Assembly (NCBI GenBank): GCA_015039365.1
Contig: WION01000003.1
Location: 1,240,001 to 1,304,000 of the forward strand
Length of the DNA stretch: 64,000 nt
Direction: 5' to 3'
Origin: Amanita rubescens
Taxonomy: Eukaryota; Basidiomycota; Agaricomycetes; Agaricales; Amanitaceae
How positions within the stretch are numbered: position 1 is the first letter of the stretch; every line of letters begins with the position of its first letter. The notes below the pieces were generated by a model, which was not told the DNA's origin, did no database searches, and saw only the letters and a list, made by a program, of their open reading frames with translations. This document shows, piece by piece, positions 47,369-57,739 of this stretch. A program made the position numbers and the translations under genes.

Positions 47369-49183
47369 ATGTCGAGTTCACCGCCAGACATGTCCTCTTT
47401 ATCTCTCTCTTCTCAGCAACGTCTTCATGATCCTTATGATTACGACGGAACAAGTCCAAGTAGACAGCCTTTCCATCCTTTCGCTTCCCAGCAATCTGCC
47501 TACGTTCTCAAAGGCAAGCCTGTGTGTATAACCCCTCTTCATCCACTTCATCTCTCCCCCTCACTCTTTTCTCCAGCAATGGCTAGACACAAATCCTCCA
47601 GACATTCGTTCCCTCTCTCCTCAAAACAATTCTGATTTTTCCTCCGCTGGCGGTTCCCCGCCCATGGGTCATCTCGCTACCCCTACTTTACCCCCCATCG
47701 CTCCCGCTCAAAGTTTGGAAGACGAGATCATTCCCACTGCTATCGTTATCAAAAATATACCATTCAATGTCAAGCGTGAAACTCTTCTTGAATTAATCGT
47801 GCGTGTTACTTGCCGCATCAAACCCACTTCATCTCAATCTTTTCCAGGCATCGTTATCGATTCCAACACCTTATGCTTTCAATTACCACTTGGATCAGCA
47901 GGGTGCTTTCCGTGGATTGGCCTTTGCCAACTTTCGCCAGCCCGCCGATGCAGACGCCGTTGTCGCTGCTTTAAACGGTTTCGACGTTCAAGGCCGAAAA
48001 TTACGTGTGGAATACAAAAAGGTCCTTCAAGCAGGAGAAAAGGAGCGCATCGAGAGAGAAAAGGCCATCCGCCGCATGCGCTCCATGCAACTCGAGAAAG
48101 AGCAGTTGCAAGCTGCAGCTGTAGGTTCTGGCCCCGCAACCCCTGTCGGTGTCTCTTCTCTTTATGACGACTACGGCACCGTTTCTTCTCCCTTTAGCAC
48201 GACACGCTCCTTCTCCGTAGGTGCTACGTACCAGCAACAATATTCCCCACCAGGTCTCTCATCAACCATACCATCCCAGTATAATCTCTCTCTCAGCTCG
48301 GTGTCTCCGGCCCCAGCGCAGACAACCTCTCCGCAGCTGCAGCAGCCGCCTCAGCCGGTTCCTACCCCTAGCGGCTCAGATAAAGGAGCTCTCAACGAAC
48401 TTGACATGAACGATCCATCGACTCTTGAAATCTACTCTAGGGTCTTATTATTTAAGGACGACCACATGCGTGATGAATTGGCCTTTTCAAGGACCTTGAC
48501 TCCGAAACAAAGGAGAATTGTCCATCTCGTCGCTCAGAAGCTTGGTGTCTACCACTATTCCATAGGCGAAGGTGACGAGAGGTATGCCGTCGTGACCCGT
48601 ATTGATCCGCAAAGGGTACGCAGGTTTTGTCAGTCTTCCTTCCGTGCTTTTTTTTGAACCATTCTTCCAGCAGCAGCAGTCGACTCAACGACAAACACCT
48701 CACACGTTGTCTCGCGCACCATCTGCTTATCTTACGCCTTCAGGTCAAACGATAACCGCTAGTACTCTGCGCGTGAAAAAGTCTATGCCCGACATGAAGA
48801 CCCTTCATTCCCAGGCACCAAGGCTAACTTCTCGTGCGTCCAATGGCAACATTCGCGAGGGTTTTGCCACGATAGCATCCTCTACTCGCCGCATTTCTTC
48901 GGGCTTCAGTTCCTTGTTTTCTACCAATAGCCCGTTTGGAACTAGTATTCCTCCCGTTCCTAGTCTACCTTCAAGCCTGAGCCTGAATGGCAATGGTAGC
49001 ACAGTCGCTTCAACCGTGAATGCGACTGAGATGACGTCCACTAGCGGTGTGGTGAGGCAACCTCGCGGACCAGGCGTCGGAGGATTTGCAAGGCGGGATA
49101 GCCGAGTTGCGGGTACCGCTCCCGAATCTACGCCATCTAGAGGCGGGTTTGATGCTCAGACTCATGAACCATTGGAAATGTGA
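47369..49183 (+). CDS. PIN4: RNA-binding protein PIN4 / Cip2-like (RRM plus R3H)
   Basis: An RNA-binding regulator linked in yeasts to stress and G2/M control. It starts MSSSPPDMSSLSLSSQQRLH at 47369. After an intron near 47525 comes the RRM: RNP2 in AIVIKNIPFNVKRETLLELI and RNP1 in GAFRGLAFANFRQPAD, split by an intron at about 47800-47848. A charged helix follows (KKVLQAGEKERIEREKAIRR). Ser/Pro/Gln-rich linkers lead to an R3H-like domain, FSRTLTPKQRRIVHLVAQKL, then HYSIGEGDERYAVVTRIDPQ. After another intron a disordered tail contains TLRVKKSMPDMKTLHSQAP and ends GGFDAQTHEPLEM at 49183. The layout matches Pin4/Cip1/Cip2 proteins. Confidence 0.9.
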
Positions 49184-49380
49184 TGACCATCTTGAATTGC
49201 TGATGATCTAACTTGCAATAATATCGGAATGCTCGTACAGATGATTTGCTATAGCTATTCACCCTGTTACCCGTCCATTCTTTTATTTCGATAATTGGCT
49301 TACTATCACTTCTTTTTTTTTGGTCTGGATACCGTTGTTCAAAGTTCATGGAATCAATAATTTCTTGTCACGTGTATTTC

Positions 49381-49788
49381 GGCATCACTGCCGACGTAGC
49401 GGAACAGCACCACCCTCTAGTGGCTCCAGATCATGCATCGCCAATGGACATCGTCACCACGGCGCGTTGACCGTCACGTCTGGAGGGCAACCTTCGCGCT
49501 TGCACGTCCGAGTGATCTAACGCCATTCCGGGTCCAATTTCAGCATTCGCAAAGCATATGTTGCCGCATATGAAAGGCGGCTTGGGTAAGCACACACAAT
49601 CTATTCTCATGTCTACGTATAGACCGCGGAACGCTCAACTCACTCGGAGGTGACAGGGCCAAGTGTTTGTGAAAGACGCGTCTATTCCTACCATGTTTAG
49701 AGCTCATCTGCAAGATTATTTCCGCAGTGGATATGACCGTGGTCCCATTATCACGCGTATCCTGACGGCTGCAGATTAGAACACTGGT
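49381..49788 (+). pseudogene. Decayed partial copy of NUC1
   Basis: This stretch matches the intact NUC1 gene from about 53627 to 54410 but with many small deletions and a larger internal one. Shared blocks include ACATCGTCACCACG, GGTCCAATTTCAG, GTCTACGTATAGACCGCGGA and TTTCCGCAGTGGATATGACC. Both early intron positions are kept, so it came from DNA and not from a processed mRNA. The nuclease motif DRGHM is broken: after GATATGACCGTGGTC the copy jumps to sequence that in NUC1 lies about 220 bp further on (ATCCTGACGGC). The 5' end with the mitochondrial leader and the 3' third are missing. No ORF of useful length remains. Confidence 0.9.
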
Positions 49789-50093
49789 TCCACCCGGTAG
49801 CCTCGTTCTCTTGTTACAGATTTCATTGACTTGTATGTGGCAGGCAGAGATTGAAAGGGCGGGGCATGAGTAGAAAGTACTTACGAGATGCGTACAAAAA
49901 ACTAAAAATAGTCTCCAGGCCCACTCGCACACGCAATACATTGGAACAGCGCGTACTTCAATGAGAAGATATCCTGTAAAAGGTCATCAGCATATTGAAC
50001 GGGAAAGGGCAAAGGATTGTGGGATTACCGCTCTGGCCTCGGGTCTCGCCGAATGTCCCAAAGTCTCGCCCGTCTTCCCTCCCGACACCACAC
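49789..50093. other. Intergenic region, nothing recognised
   Basis: No coding or repeat signal could be supported. It lies between the NUC1 fragment and the first plausible ATG of the NTPase gene and may contain that gene's promoter. It does not match the sequence that follows the intact NUC1. Confidence 0.4.
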
Positions 50094-52938
50094 ATGAAAC
50101 GTTCCACTCCCGCCGGTGATTTTCCTCCTGCGGTCCGCCAGAAGCAAGAGACACTCCTCGTAGATCAAGAGCGCGAGGAGATTCACGATCAAACTGCACA
50201 TCTCCTGCAGACGACAGGCAGTGGCCTAGGCACAACTTCGCCCCCAACAGATCAACAACTTGACCGTAAAATTATCGAAGAGTTTAGGAGCAAATGCAGC
50301 AATCCTCATCCCAACGGTCATCAGTTGCTCCATCTCTTCCCTCTCATCGCTAAGCATTCAGGGAATACTCTCGAGTGACGTAGTGTTGGATTGTATTGTC
50401 GATCCTAATTTTATAGCAACTGTTGAAGATGCATGGAAAACTCAGTCATTGGGAAGACTGCGCACGATGCCAGGTGCGATATCCTCATTATCTCGCATTT
50501 GTCTTCTGATCCAATAATATAGAGATTTTCTCCCGCCGACAACCTGACATGAGTAAGTTGTTAAAATTCAATAATTGGGTTAAACTTATGGGGATTGCTG
50601 CAGGATCGTGCTCGTCAGATATAATTACGGGGTTTCAGCAGGACTATCATGGCATGGCTGTTGACGCCTTCCTTGAATACCTGAAAGACAATGAAGAAAA
50701 ATATGGCAAAGGCACATATTATGCTAAATTCTGTAGCATTGTTCAAAGTTCGGGGACAGGGAAATCACGTCTGCTGTGTGAGGTGAGGATTCTCTCGTTT
50801 TAGTATTGTTCATAGCTTAGCATTGTATTTAGCTTCGTAAAAAGGATGTCATAGTCCTTTACATGAATATACGTGACCCTGGAGACGTGCACGCATATCC
50901 TCCTCAGGATACATCTCCTGCAAAGATTCTAACAGGAAGCTTCACCAACGAGGACAATTACACCCACAGATGCCGTGCATTTTTTACTGCCATTTTCACA
51001 TGTCTCCAAGAGCATCTGAGCATGGGCAGCAGGAAAGGTTTTATTAAAGAGTGGAATGCTCGCATGACTGAGTTTCCTGAACCCGCTTGCGACATCGCCC
51101 GGGACGATTTTTTCCGTGCAGTAGAGAAGAAATATAACAACGTAAGTCTTTACCCACAATCAAAATGTCTAGCTTATTATTCCTTCCAGATATTTGCACA
51201 AATAGTTGATGGAACAAAAGATGGGGTAGAGGCAATGGGGAATGCATTTTGCTCATTGCACGACATGCTTATGAAGAGGGAAAAGCCTCGTGGGCCTTTT
51301 TTGGTGATTGCGATAGACGAAGCGCATGAACTGACGGATGCGGAGAATTGGAGGCCATCAGTTGTTTTTTGCAGAGCAATAGCAGACTATTCTGCTATGT
51401 GTCAAAAATGTAAATGTTGGGTTGTATTTGCTTCAACAACGTCAAAAGTTGCCGATTTCGCATCACCACAAACTAAATGTTAAGAACTCCTTTCCTACTT
51501 CATTTTCTTGTGCTAACTTTCACATCAGACGCATCTGCCAGAGTTCCCATGGGGCGATCATTATTTCCTCCCTATACTGAGTTAGGATGGGATCAAATGG
51601 CGACACCCTCCAACGAAATCCCTGCGGATGAAAATGCCAAGTTAAAATATATAAGAGGTTTTGGCCGTCCACTGTGCGAAATTCGCTATTTCATCCTAGT
51701 CCTTTACTTATTTATCTGACAGATGGAAGTCAATAGGAAATGATTTTCGGAACTTAAAGTCATTGGCTAAGCTGAAACTCGCCCCTGGGATTGACGAACC
51801 AAAACGGAGTCAATCTGATGAAGACCAAAACCACTTAGCAGTCCTTGCACAACGATTCGGTCTCGATATCTACTTTGATCACAAAGAAGCAACCTCACTT
51901 ATTGAAAACGCAATTGCCAGCCGCGGACGTATATGCCTTGCAACAACTGAAGACCGGACCTGGAGCTTTACTACGTATCCTTCGGAACCATTCCTGTCGT
52001 GTGTTGCAGCAAACATCTTGCATACGTCACCCGACGTTCGAGCGGATATACTCAGGACGATGATGCGAAAGGTAAAAATAGGGCTTATTGAAGTCGGAAA
52101 AACCGGGGAATTGGCAAACCGTTTGATTTTCCTGCTTGGCAAGGATCTCTATATTCGGCAATCAGCGCAGGACTTTTCAGAGACATTATTTTCTCCAAAT
52201 TATGACTCGGAGGATGAATCCGACTCCCGAGCCACGGCCATTGAATCCGAACTCTTCGATTGTAAGATGGTTCCTCTCATTGGTTACCTTGAATATCTAT
52301 TCGGGACATCGTTTTGGGGCGGGACCGAAGCCGAAGCAAAAAAACTATTTGCCAATGGATATATCAAATTTTCGCATTGGGTGCCAATGAAGGACAATAT
52401 CGGGAAAAGAAAAGGAATAAGGCGAGCTTATCTTCCCTATTCTCCTACGATTGTGGCAAAGAACAAGTGCAGTCCAATGTTGCCACAGACAGCCCATGAT
52501 GGATGCCATGAGACCGATATACTATAATCGTCCTGAATTGCCCCTTGAAGAGAGATTTTCACTATGCTGCATATCCGTCAAGCTAACAGCAGGCTCCAAC
52601 CATAGTGACTTGAACGATATCCAGCTGGAACACCACTCCATCGATTATTCTTCAGACCACCCGTGGATCGCCATTTTAGTGGATTATGGCCTGAATACAT
52701 CAAAGGTTACTGCCGAAATTACTCAGAATACATGTCAATGTTTGCGCATCTACGCAGCTGGAAGCCTGGAATCACCCCCGATACTTTCAAGTTTTTAGAA
52801 AATCAAGGTTTCTCGTATATACTTCAAGAACTAGTTACGTTCGAGGGACCGGTGCCGCGCGGAAAGATTGGCGCGCGTTTACGGAATCATATGGAGTTTG
52901 GTAGTACTGACTCCATGGTGTGGGAGACGACTGTATAA
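50094..52938 (+). CDS. P-loop NTPase of unknown role, 3' part frame-broken (possible pseudogene)
   Basis: The likely start is MKRSTPAGDFPPAVRQKQET at 50094. Later exons read VLDCIVDPNFIATVEDAWKT and FNNWVKLMGIAAGSCSSDII. A Walker A motif follows in SIVQSSGTGKSRLLCE (about 50740-50780), then VIVLYMNIRDPGDVHAYPP. The Walker B motif is FLVIAIDEAHELTDAENW (about 51297-51350), and CWVVFASTTSKVADF resembles a sensor strand. The C-terminal half contains LKLAPGIDEPKRSQSDEDQN and a conserved-looking SAVQCCHRQP. Between about 52400 and 52450 the frame changes with no splice site, and it changes again at about 52660-52790 before the end at 52936-52938. It resembles large lineage-expanded NTPases of mushrooms, sometimes linked to Crinkler-type effectors; that link is inference. 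It may be decaying. Confidence 0.65.
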
Positions 52939-53007
52939 GGTATTTTTAACGAGTTCCGCCCATCAGGAAAATATGGGACAAAACTCGTTGCAGGTTGAAA
53001 ATCGAGA

Positions 53008-53142
53008 GTGATCACGACTGTTCATCGTGAACAGCTGCGTACCGGCGTGAACCACAGTATACCGGCGTGGATCAGCGTGAATCGTCGTCCACATGCCAAA
53101 CGTTGAACGTGAACGACTGAACGCGTGAACCGTCGTGATCAC
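53008..53142. repeat. 135 bp inverted-repeat block rich in GTGAAC
   Basis: The ends are perfect 11 bp inverted copies, GTGATCACGAC at 53008 and GTCGTGATCAC ending at 53142, with weaker pairing further in. Inside are two copies of TACCGGCGTG and several GTGAA units, including the small palindrome GTTCATCGTGAAC. No coding potential is evident. It may be a tiny non-autonomous element. Confidence 0.7.
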
Positions 53143-53181
53143 AATCAGCTGACCATGTAGCACTGCAGGCAGAAAAAAAAA

Positions 53182-53417
53182 GAATTAATTACAGCTGTTT
53201 GCAGAACGATAGACCCCTTCGAAAAAAATACATACTTTGTCGGTTATCAAAAGCTTAGATAATGTGATGCTAAACGCTTTTCTCATTCGTGGAACAACAA
53301 CTCAGCACTAAATGTGCCGCACGGCCGTGGGTCAGCCATGCTAAAATTTAACCCCCGCTGTGTATATCATTTTTGGGGAAGGGGCCTATCGTTCTGCAAA
53401 CAGCTGTAATTAATTTC
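53182..53417. mobile_element. MITE-like element with about 39 bp terminal inverted repeats
   Basis: The left arm (53182-53220) reads GAATTAATTACAGCTGTTTG followed by CAGAACGATAGACCCCTTC. The right arm (53379-53417) is its reverse complement with one substitution (GGCC for GACC) and one extra T. Pairing continues weakly inward (AAAAATACATAC against GTGTATATCATTTTT). The 236 bp element has no ORF. If the outer edge is set at CAGCTGTTTGC, the flanks are TA on both sides, as expected for a Tc1/mariner-type target site. However, the AATTAATTA flanks are themselves palindromic, so the exact edge is uncertain. Confidence 0.8.
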
Positions 53418-53473
53418 TGGGAGAGAATGTAGGTCCTGGCTGCCTAAAGTGGCAGGCCAATTGAAACTCAGCT

Positions 53474-53510
53474 AGGACCTACAACTTGATTTAATCAAGT
53501 TGTAGGTCCT
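53474..53510. repeat. Near-perfect 37 bp palindrome
   Basis: The arms AGGACCTACAACTTGATT and AATCAAGTTGTAGGTCCT are 18 bp each around one central T. A third partial copy, GTAGGTCCT, lies at about 53430, just inside the gap to the MITE-like element. The palindrome is about 60 bp upstream of the NUC1 ATG, so it would fall in the promoter or 5' leader and could form a hairpin there. Confidence 0.9.
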
Positions 53511-53569
53511 ACCAACTCAACTCAAGCCGGGATACGGGAAAGGCCGGCTCAAGCCCTATAGTTCTCTTT

Positions 53570-54945
53570 ATGCCAGCTTCCGTCGCCATTCATGCGGCCG
53601 TGTTCACCGCAGGCGTTCTCCTCGGTGGAGGCATAACTGCCGCCGTAGCTAGCAGGAACAGGGAGCAGCACCACCGACTGGTAGCTCCAGATAATGCACC
53701 TCTACCACCCGCCATGGACATCGTCACCACGATGCAACCTGGCGCGTTAACCGTTACGTCCGGAGTTCTCAAGTATGGCAACCCAGGTGCAAGACAATGT
53801 TCGCGCTTACACGTTCGAGTGATCTGACACTATTCCAGGTCCAATTTCAGATACACTCATTCGCAAAGCATACGTTGCCGCATATGATAGACGGCTTAAA
53901 CACCCGGCTTGGGTAAGCACACAATTCCTTCGATTATTTTGCGAATCTCATGTCTACGTATAGACCGCGGAACACCTGACGCTCAACTCACTCGGACGGT
54001 CACGCTTGACTGGGTCCTCGGACCCCAGCGAATCGGGCGACAGGGCCAAGTCGGCGTTTGTGGAAGACGCGTCTATTCCTACCATGTTTAGAGCTCGTCT
54101 GCAAGATTATTTCCGCAGTGGATATGACCGTGGTCACATGTATGTTATCCTCTGCATATTTCCTCCCCCCGTACTGATCGCTACTCAAGGGTTCCTGCTG
54201 CGGATGCCAAGTCATCTCAGGTATGACAGTAAGAACACTCGCTAGGCTTGCCTAACGTTTTCGTGTAGGAAGCGATGGATGAGACGTTCTTGCTAACCAA
54301 TATAGCACCTCAAGTAGGTGATGGCTTCAATCGTCATTGTAAGGCTTTTGTTTTGCGATTATTACGCGTATCCTGACGGCTACAGATTGGGCATATCTAG
54401 AGGACTGGTGCCGCCGCCTTCCCAGCACATTCCAGGATGTATACGTGTTTACCGTTCCGTTGTATCTGCCCAACCAGAATCCCGATGGAAAGTGGAGAGT
54501 GGTGAGCATATTTCTGTATTCGTTACTCTTTTGTATTAAAGGTTAGAAAAGACTCATGAAGTGATTGGCAATCCTCCCAACGTATCAGTGCCCACACACT
54601 TTGCCAAAGTAGTACTGGCCTCACGACCAGCTTCGCCGTCGACTCCACACATTCCGGAGGTGTCAACAGGCGCATTCGTTCTCCCTAATGCCGTGATTCC
54701 AGATGAGGCATCCCTGGAAAGCTTTGTAGTGCCCGGTATGTTAAAAAATCTCCGTCTGTCTATGACTGCCTTCTAAATAGAGTACAGTCGAAGCCGTTGA
54801 ACGTGCAGCTGGTCTGTCGCTTTTCTCAGAGGAAGTCAAGGCATCTTCAAAACATATCTGCAAGACAACAAAATGTCAGGTCATTGTCCGACGTTTCGAT
54901 GACGCCCGGAAAAAGACACCGAGAGCAATTGCAGCACCAAAATAG
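53570..54945 (+). CDS. NUC1: Mitochondrial DNA/RNA non-specific endonuclease NUC1 (EndoG family)
   Basis: A sugar-non-specific nuclease of the mitochondrial inner membrane or intermembrane space, active in DNA turnover and cell death. It starts MPASVAIHAAVFTAGVLLGG, a short targeting/anchor segment. The nuclease core follows across introns: ALTVTSGVLKYGNPG, ISDTLIRKAYVAAYDRRLKH, AEHLTLNSLGRS, then RARLQDYFRSGYDRGHM, the DRGHM catalytic motif. After that come VPAADAKSS, DETFLLTNIAPQVGDGFNRH (metal-binding Asn) and DVYVFTVPLYLPNQNPDGKW. The end reads CQVIVRRFDDARKKTPRAI and AAPK at the TAG 54943-54945. All motifs are intact, so this is the working copy; a decayed one lies 4 kb upstream. Its stop is 32 bp from that of convergent mL46. 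Confidence 0.92.
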
Positions 54946-54977
54946 ATCTCGTAATATCTAGATTGAATTAAGACGTA

Positions 54978-55823
54978 CTAATAGTCAGATAACATATCCT
55001 TGATACCGTCCCAATAATGGTTGTCTACCCGTAACTCGATCTCTTGTTTTGTAAGCCAAGCAAAATCTTTGACCAATTCTCCTTGTGGGAGACATTGGCC
55101 AGCCATGATATGCCCCTTGAAAAAGAAGGTTAATTTCTAAAGGATGTGTTAATAATTCATTGCAAAAGATGGGGGGCAGATTTATGCATACTTCTGGGTC
55201 TTGTGGTGGTGGTTTGTAGACACCTATTGGCTTCCTGCTTACGATCCATGCGTCCATATGTTCACCGCATTCCACCTGGAGATCTCTGTGTGCTGCCTAT
55301 GCAAAACTGAGAACAAAATCCTGAACGTCCAAAGGAATACGCTTACCTCGTGCAACAGTTCGCCTTTCTGCAGACCACCTTGAGGGAAGCGCCAGATATC
55401 ATGACCATCCTCGTGCGCTTGCAGTAAGAGATAGACGTTCCTCTTCCCCTTCCTGTCGAGACTCTTGTAGTCCCTGTTCGTGTCGGCAGAGTGGACGCGT
55501 GGCAAGAGTTCCTCGCCTTCACCTTCCTGACGTGCGAGAGTTTCAAGGGCGGCCTTGGTGGCAGCCCTCTCATCTTCTGTGACTTTTTCGCGAATGCCGA
55601 AAGAAGGGCCAAAAGCTCGTCGTTCGCGCCTGCGTTCCTCCTGGATAAAGCGCTTCTCGAGCAGCGAGCCTTGCTTGAAATAAAAGTCGTAAGGGAATGG
55701 GTTGTGTAGAGCGCGACGTATGCGGGCCTGGTAAGCATAGTATGCGCGTTCGAAAAGAGAGGGAGTGCGAGTGAGGAGAGGGGAACGGTTGAGAACGACG
55801 GCGGCGGCGATGGCGGGACGCAT
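54978..55823 (-). CDS. MRPL17: Mitochondrial large-subunit ribosomal protein mL46 (MRPL17)
   Basis: A mitoribosome protein with an inactive Nudix-like fold. It starts MRPAIAAAVVLNRSPLLTRT at 55823, a typical mitochondrial leader without acidic residues. A Tyr/Arg-rich segment follows (FERAYYAYQARIRRALHNPF), then a helical stretch (QEERRRERRAFGPSFGIREK). The Nudix-like part reads KRNVYLLLQAHEDGHDIWRF and PQGGLQKGELLHE. After an intron VECGEHMDAWIVSRKPIGVY and PPPQDPEV follow, then KGHIMAGQCLPQGELVKDFA and a C-terminus ending DGIKDMLSDY at the stop 54978-54980. The start codon lies 44 bp from that of the divergent V-ATPase gene. Confidence 0.9.
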
Positions 55824-55867
55824 TTTTTTGGCGGGGAGAAAGGAGAGTGAGCGTGAGAGTGTCAGTG
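55824..55867. promoter_or_regulatory. 44 bp spacer between divergent start codons (mL46 / VMA13)
   Basis: Only 44 bp separate the two ATGs. It must lie within both 5' leaders, so the transcription starts of each gene probably fall inside the other gene. The plus strand is GA-rich with repeated GAG motifs. Confidence 0.5.
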
Positions 55868-57646
55868 ATGTCGCTCAGCCTCATATCGACACCGTATCTC
55901 GACGAGCTCTCCGCTAAAATTCGCGTCAAGCCTGTACCATGGGAAGGCTATCACAGAGCTGACCTCGTCACTTCAGATGAGCTCGCGCTAATCAAGAAGG
56001 TCGACAAGCAGCCAAAGGCCAGAGTCGAGAACCATCTCCTTACAGAGGGCAGCGTCTATGCCCTACTCTACCTCAGACTACTCAACAACCTTCAGAGGAT
56101 AGATACAATGCAATCTCTCCTCGTTCTCATTGCAGATGCTCTCACCGGTCCGTGCTCTATTTATCACACTTTACTACTAACTAATCTTCCTAGACCATGA
56201 CGAGCGTATACCTCTCTTTCAACAAACTACAGAATCAGATCCAGACCTTCCCTATACCTCACTGCTGCGGTACGCATAAATATTATTTCCATTCGAAATC
56301 TCACTTTCAAATCGATCAGTGCATCCGAGGCTCACGACGAGTTTGTCCAACTCAAAGCTGCCCAGATCCTGACCGTACTTCTCAGGTGTTTTTTTTTTGT
56401 CCTGGTCACCTTCTCGCCCAATTCACATCTATCCAAGTACAGAACGCAGGCCAGCCGCACTGGGGAAGCTTCCCACATTTCTCGCCACCCTTGCTATCCT
56501 TCTGCAAGACGGCTCACCTGCAAAGCGTGATGTAGCCGTTCAATGCCTTGAAGCCCTTCTAGCCCGACCCGATTGTCGGAAGATGGTATGGGAAATACCG
56601 GGCATCATAAAAGGGTACGTGTCCATGAATATTTATGCTCCAAAATCCGGTAGACATTTCAAACATGTCAGTTTCGTCGACATCCTGAAGAGTAAGCCTG
56701 GGCCACAGATGAGCTACCAAGTTTCATTCTGCTTTTGGCTGTTGTCCTTTGACCAGCTCATTGCCGAGCAAATCGACAAGTAGGTAAAATCTCACTTGTT
56801 CCATTATAAAACCACTGACTAGATCTGCAAAAGGAAATATGACGTCGTTCCTTTACTGGTTGAGGTTGCACAAACGGCTGTCAAGGAAAAAGTCATCCGT
56901 GTTGTCACCGCTACGTTCCGAGTTGCGTATATCGTTCTCTTGCTCAACTGATCATCTCATGTCGCAGCGCAGAACTTGATAACCAAGGCTCCTTCTGAGA
57001 ATCTCCCTGCGATGTTGGTAGCGAATCTCTTGTCATTTGTCAAGAGTCTGTGCGCAAGAAAACTGTCTGATGAAGACGTTCTCGAAGATGCCCAATTTCT
57101 CAGAGATGAGCTGAACGCTAGGTTCCAAAGTCTAACGTAAGCATCCCTGGATCATTCGTTCGTACTACGCCTAAGAATCTTGACAGAACTTATGACGAAT
57201 ATACTTCCGAATTATTGTCTGGACACCTGTCTTGGACGCCCGTTCACGAGTCGGAAGATTTCTGGAAGGAAAATGCAGCAAGATTGAATGATAAGGATCA
57301 CGAGCAACTACGGTATACTTGGTTTACCATCGCTAAAGTTTATGTGCTTATCTATACACGACAGCATATTGATCAGATTACTAAAGGAATCCACTGAACC
57401 AGTCGTCCTCGCCGTCGCTGCGCATGACATTGGGCAGTACGTTAAACATTATGACTTGGGCAAAAAGTGAGTGTTTGCCTCTTCAAGTTCTCCCCTGCTT
57501 TACACGAGACCTTGTCTAGATGGGTCGCTGAGCTGAGTGGGAAGTCTCGCGTCATGCAACTCATGTCGCACGAGAACCCGGACGTGAGATATCACGCATT
57601 AATGTCTGTCCAGCAACTCGTCAGTCAGTCCTGGATTGTGGCCTAG
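55868..57646 (+). CDS. VMA13: V-type ATPase subunit H
   Basis: The armadillo-like regulatory subunit of the V1 sector that couples ATP hydrolysis to proton pumping at the vacuole. It starts [20 protein letters not shown] at 55868, with [20 protein letters not shown] next. HEAT/armadillo helices follow in small exons: [59 protein letters not shown] and [20 protein letters not shown]. The C-terminal domain has [40 protein letters not shown] and [20 protein letters not shown], ending LVSQSWIVA at the TAG 57644-57646. These are standard family marks. The ORF at 55847 uses a non-ATG start and was trimmed to the ATG at 55868. Confidence 0.92.
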
Positions 57647-57739
57647 AGATTTGATTGTGGCGTATCCCCTGTACTGTTCGCAGAAGCTGTAACAGTTACC
57701 GCATATCACATGAGTACAGTCATTCGTTACCAGCTACAA

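Noticed and set aside
49381..49788. Retrocopy (processed pseudogene) origin for the NUC1 fragment
   Set aside because: Both early introns are still present, so it was copied as DNA.
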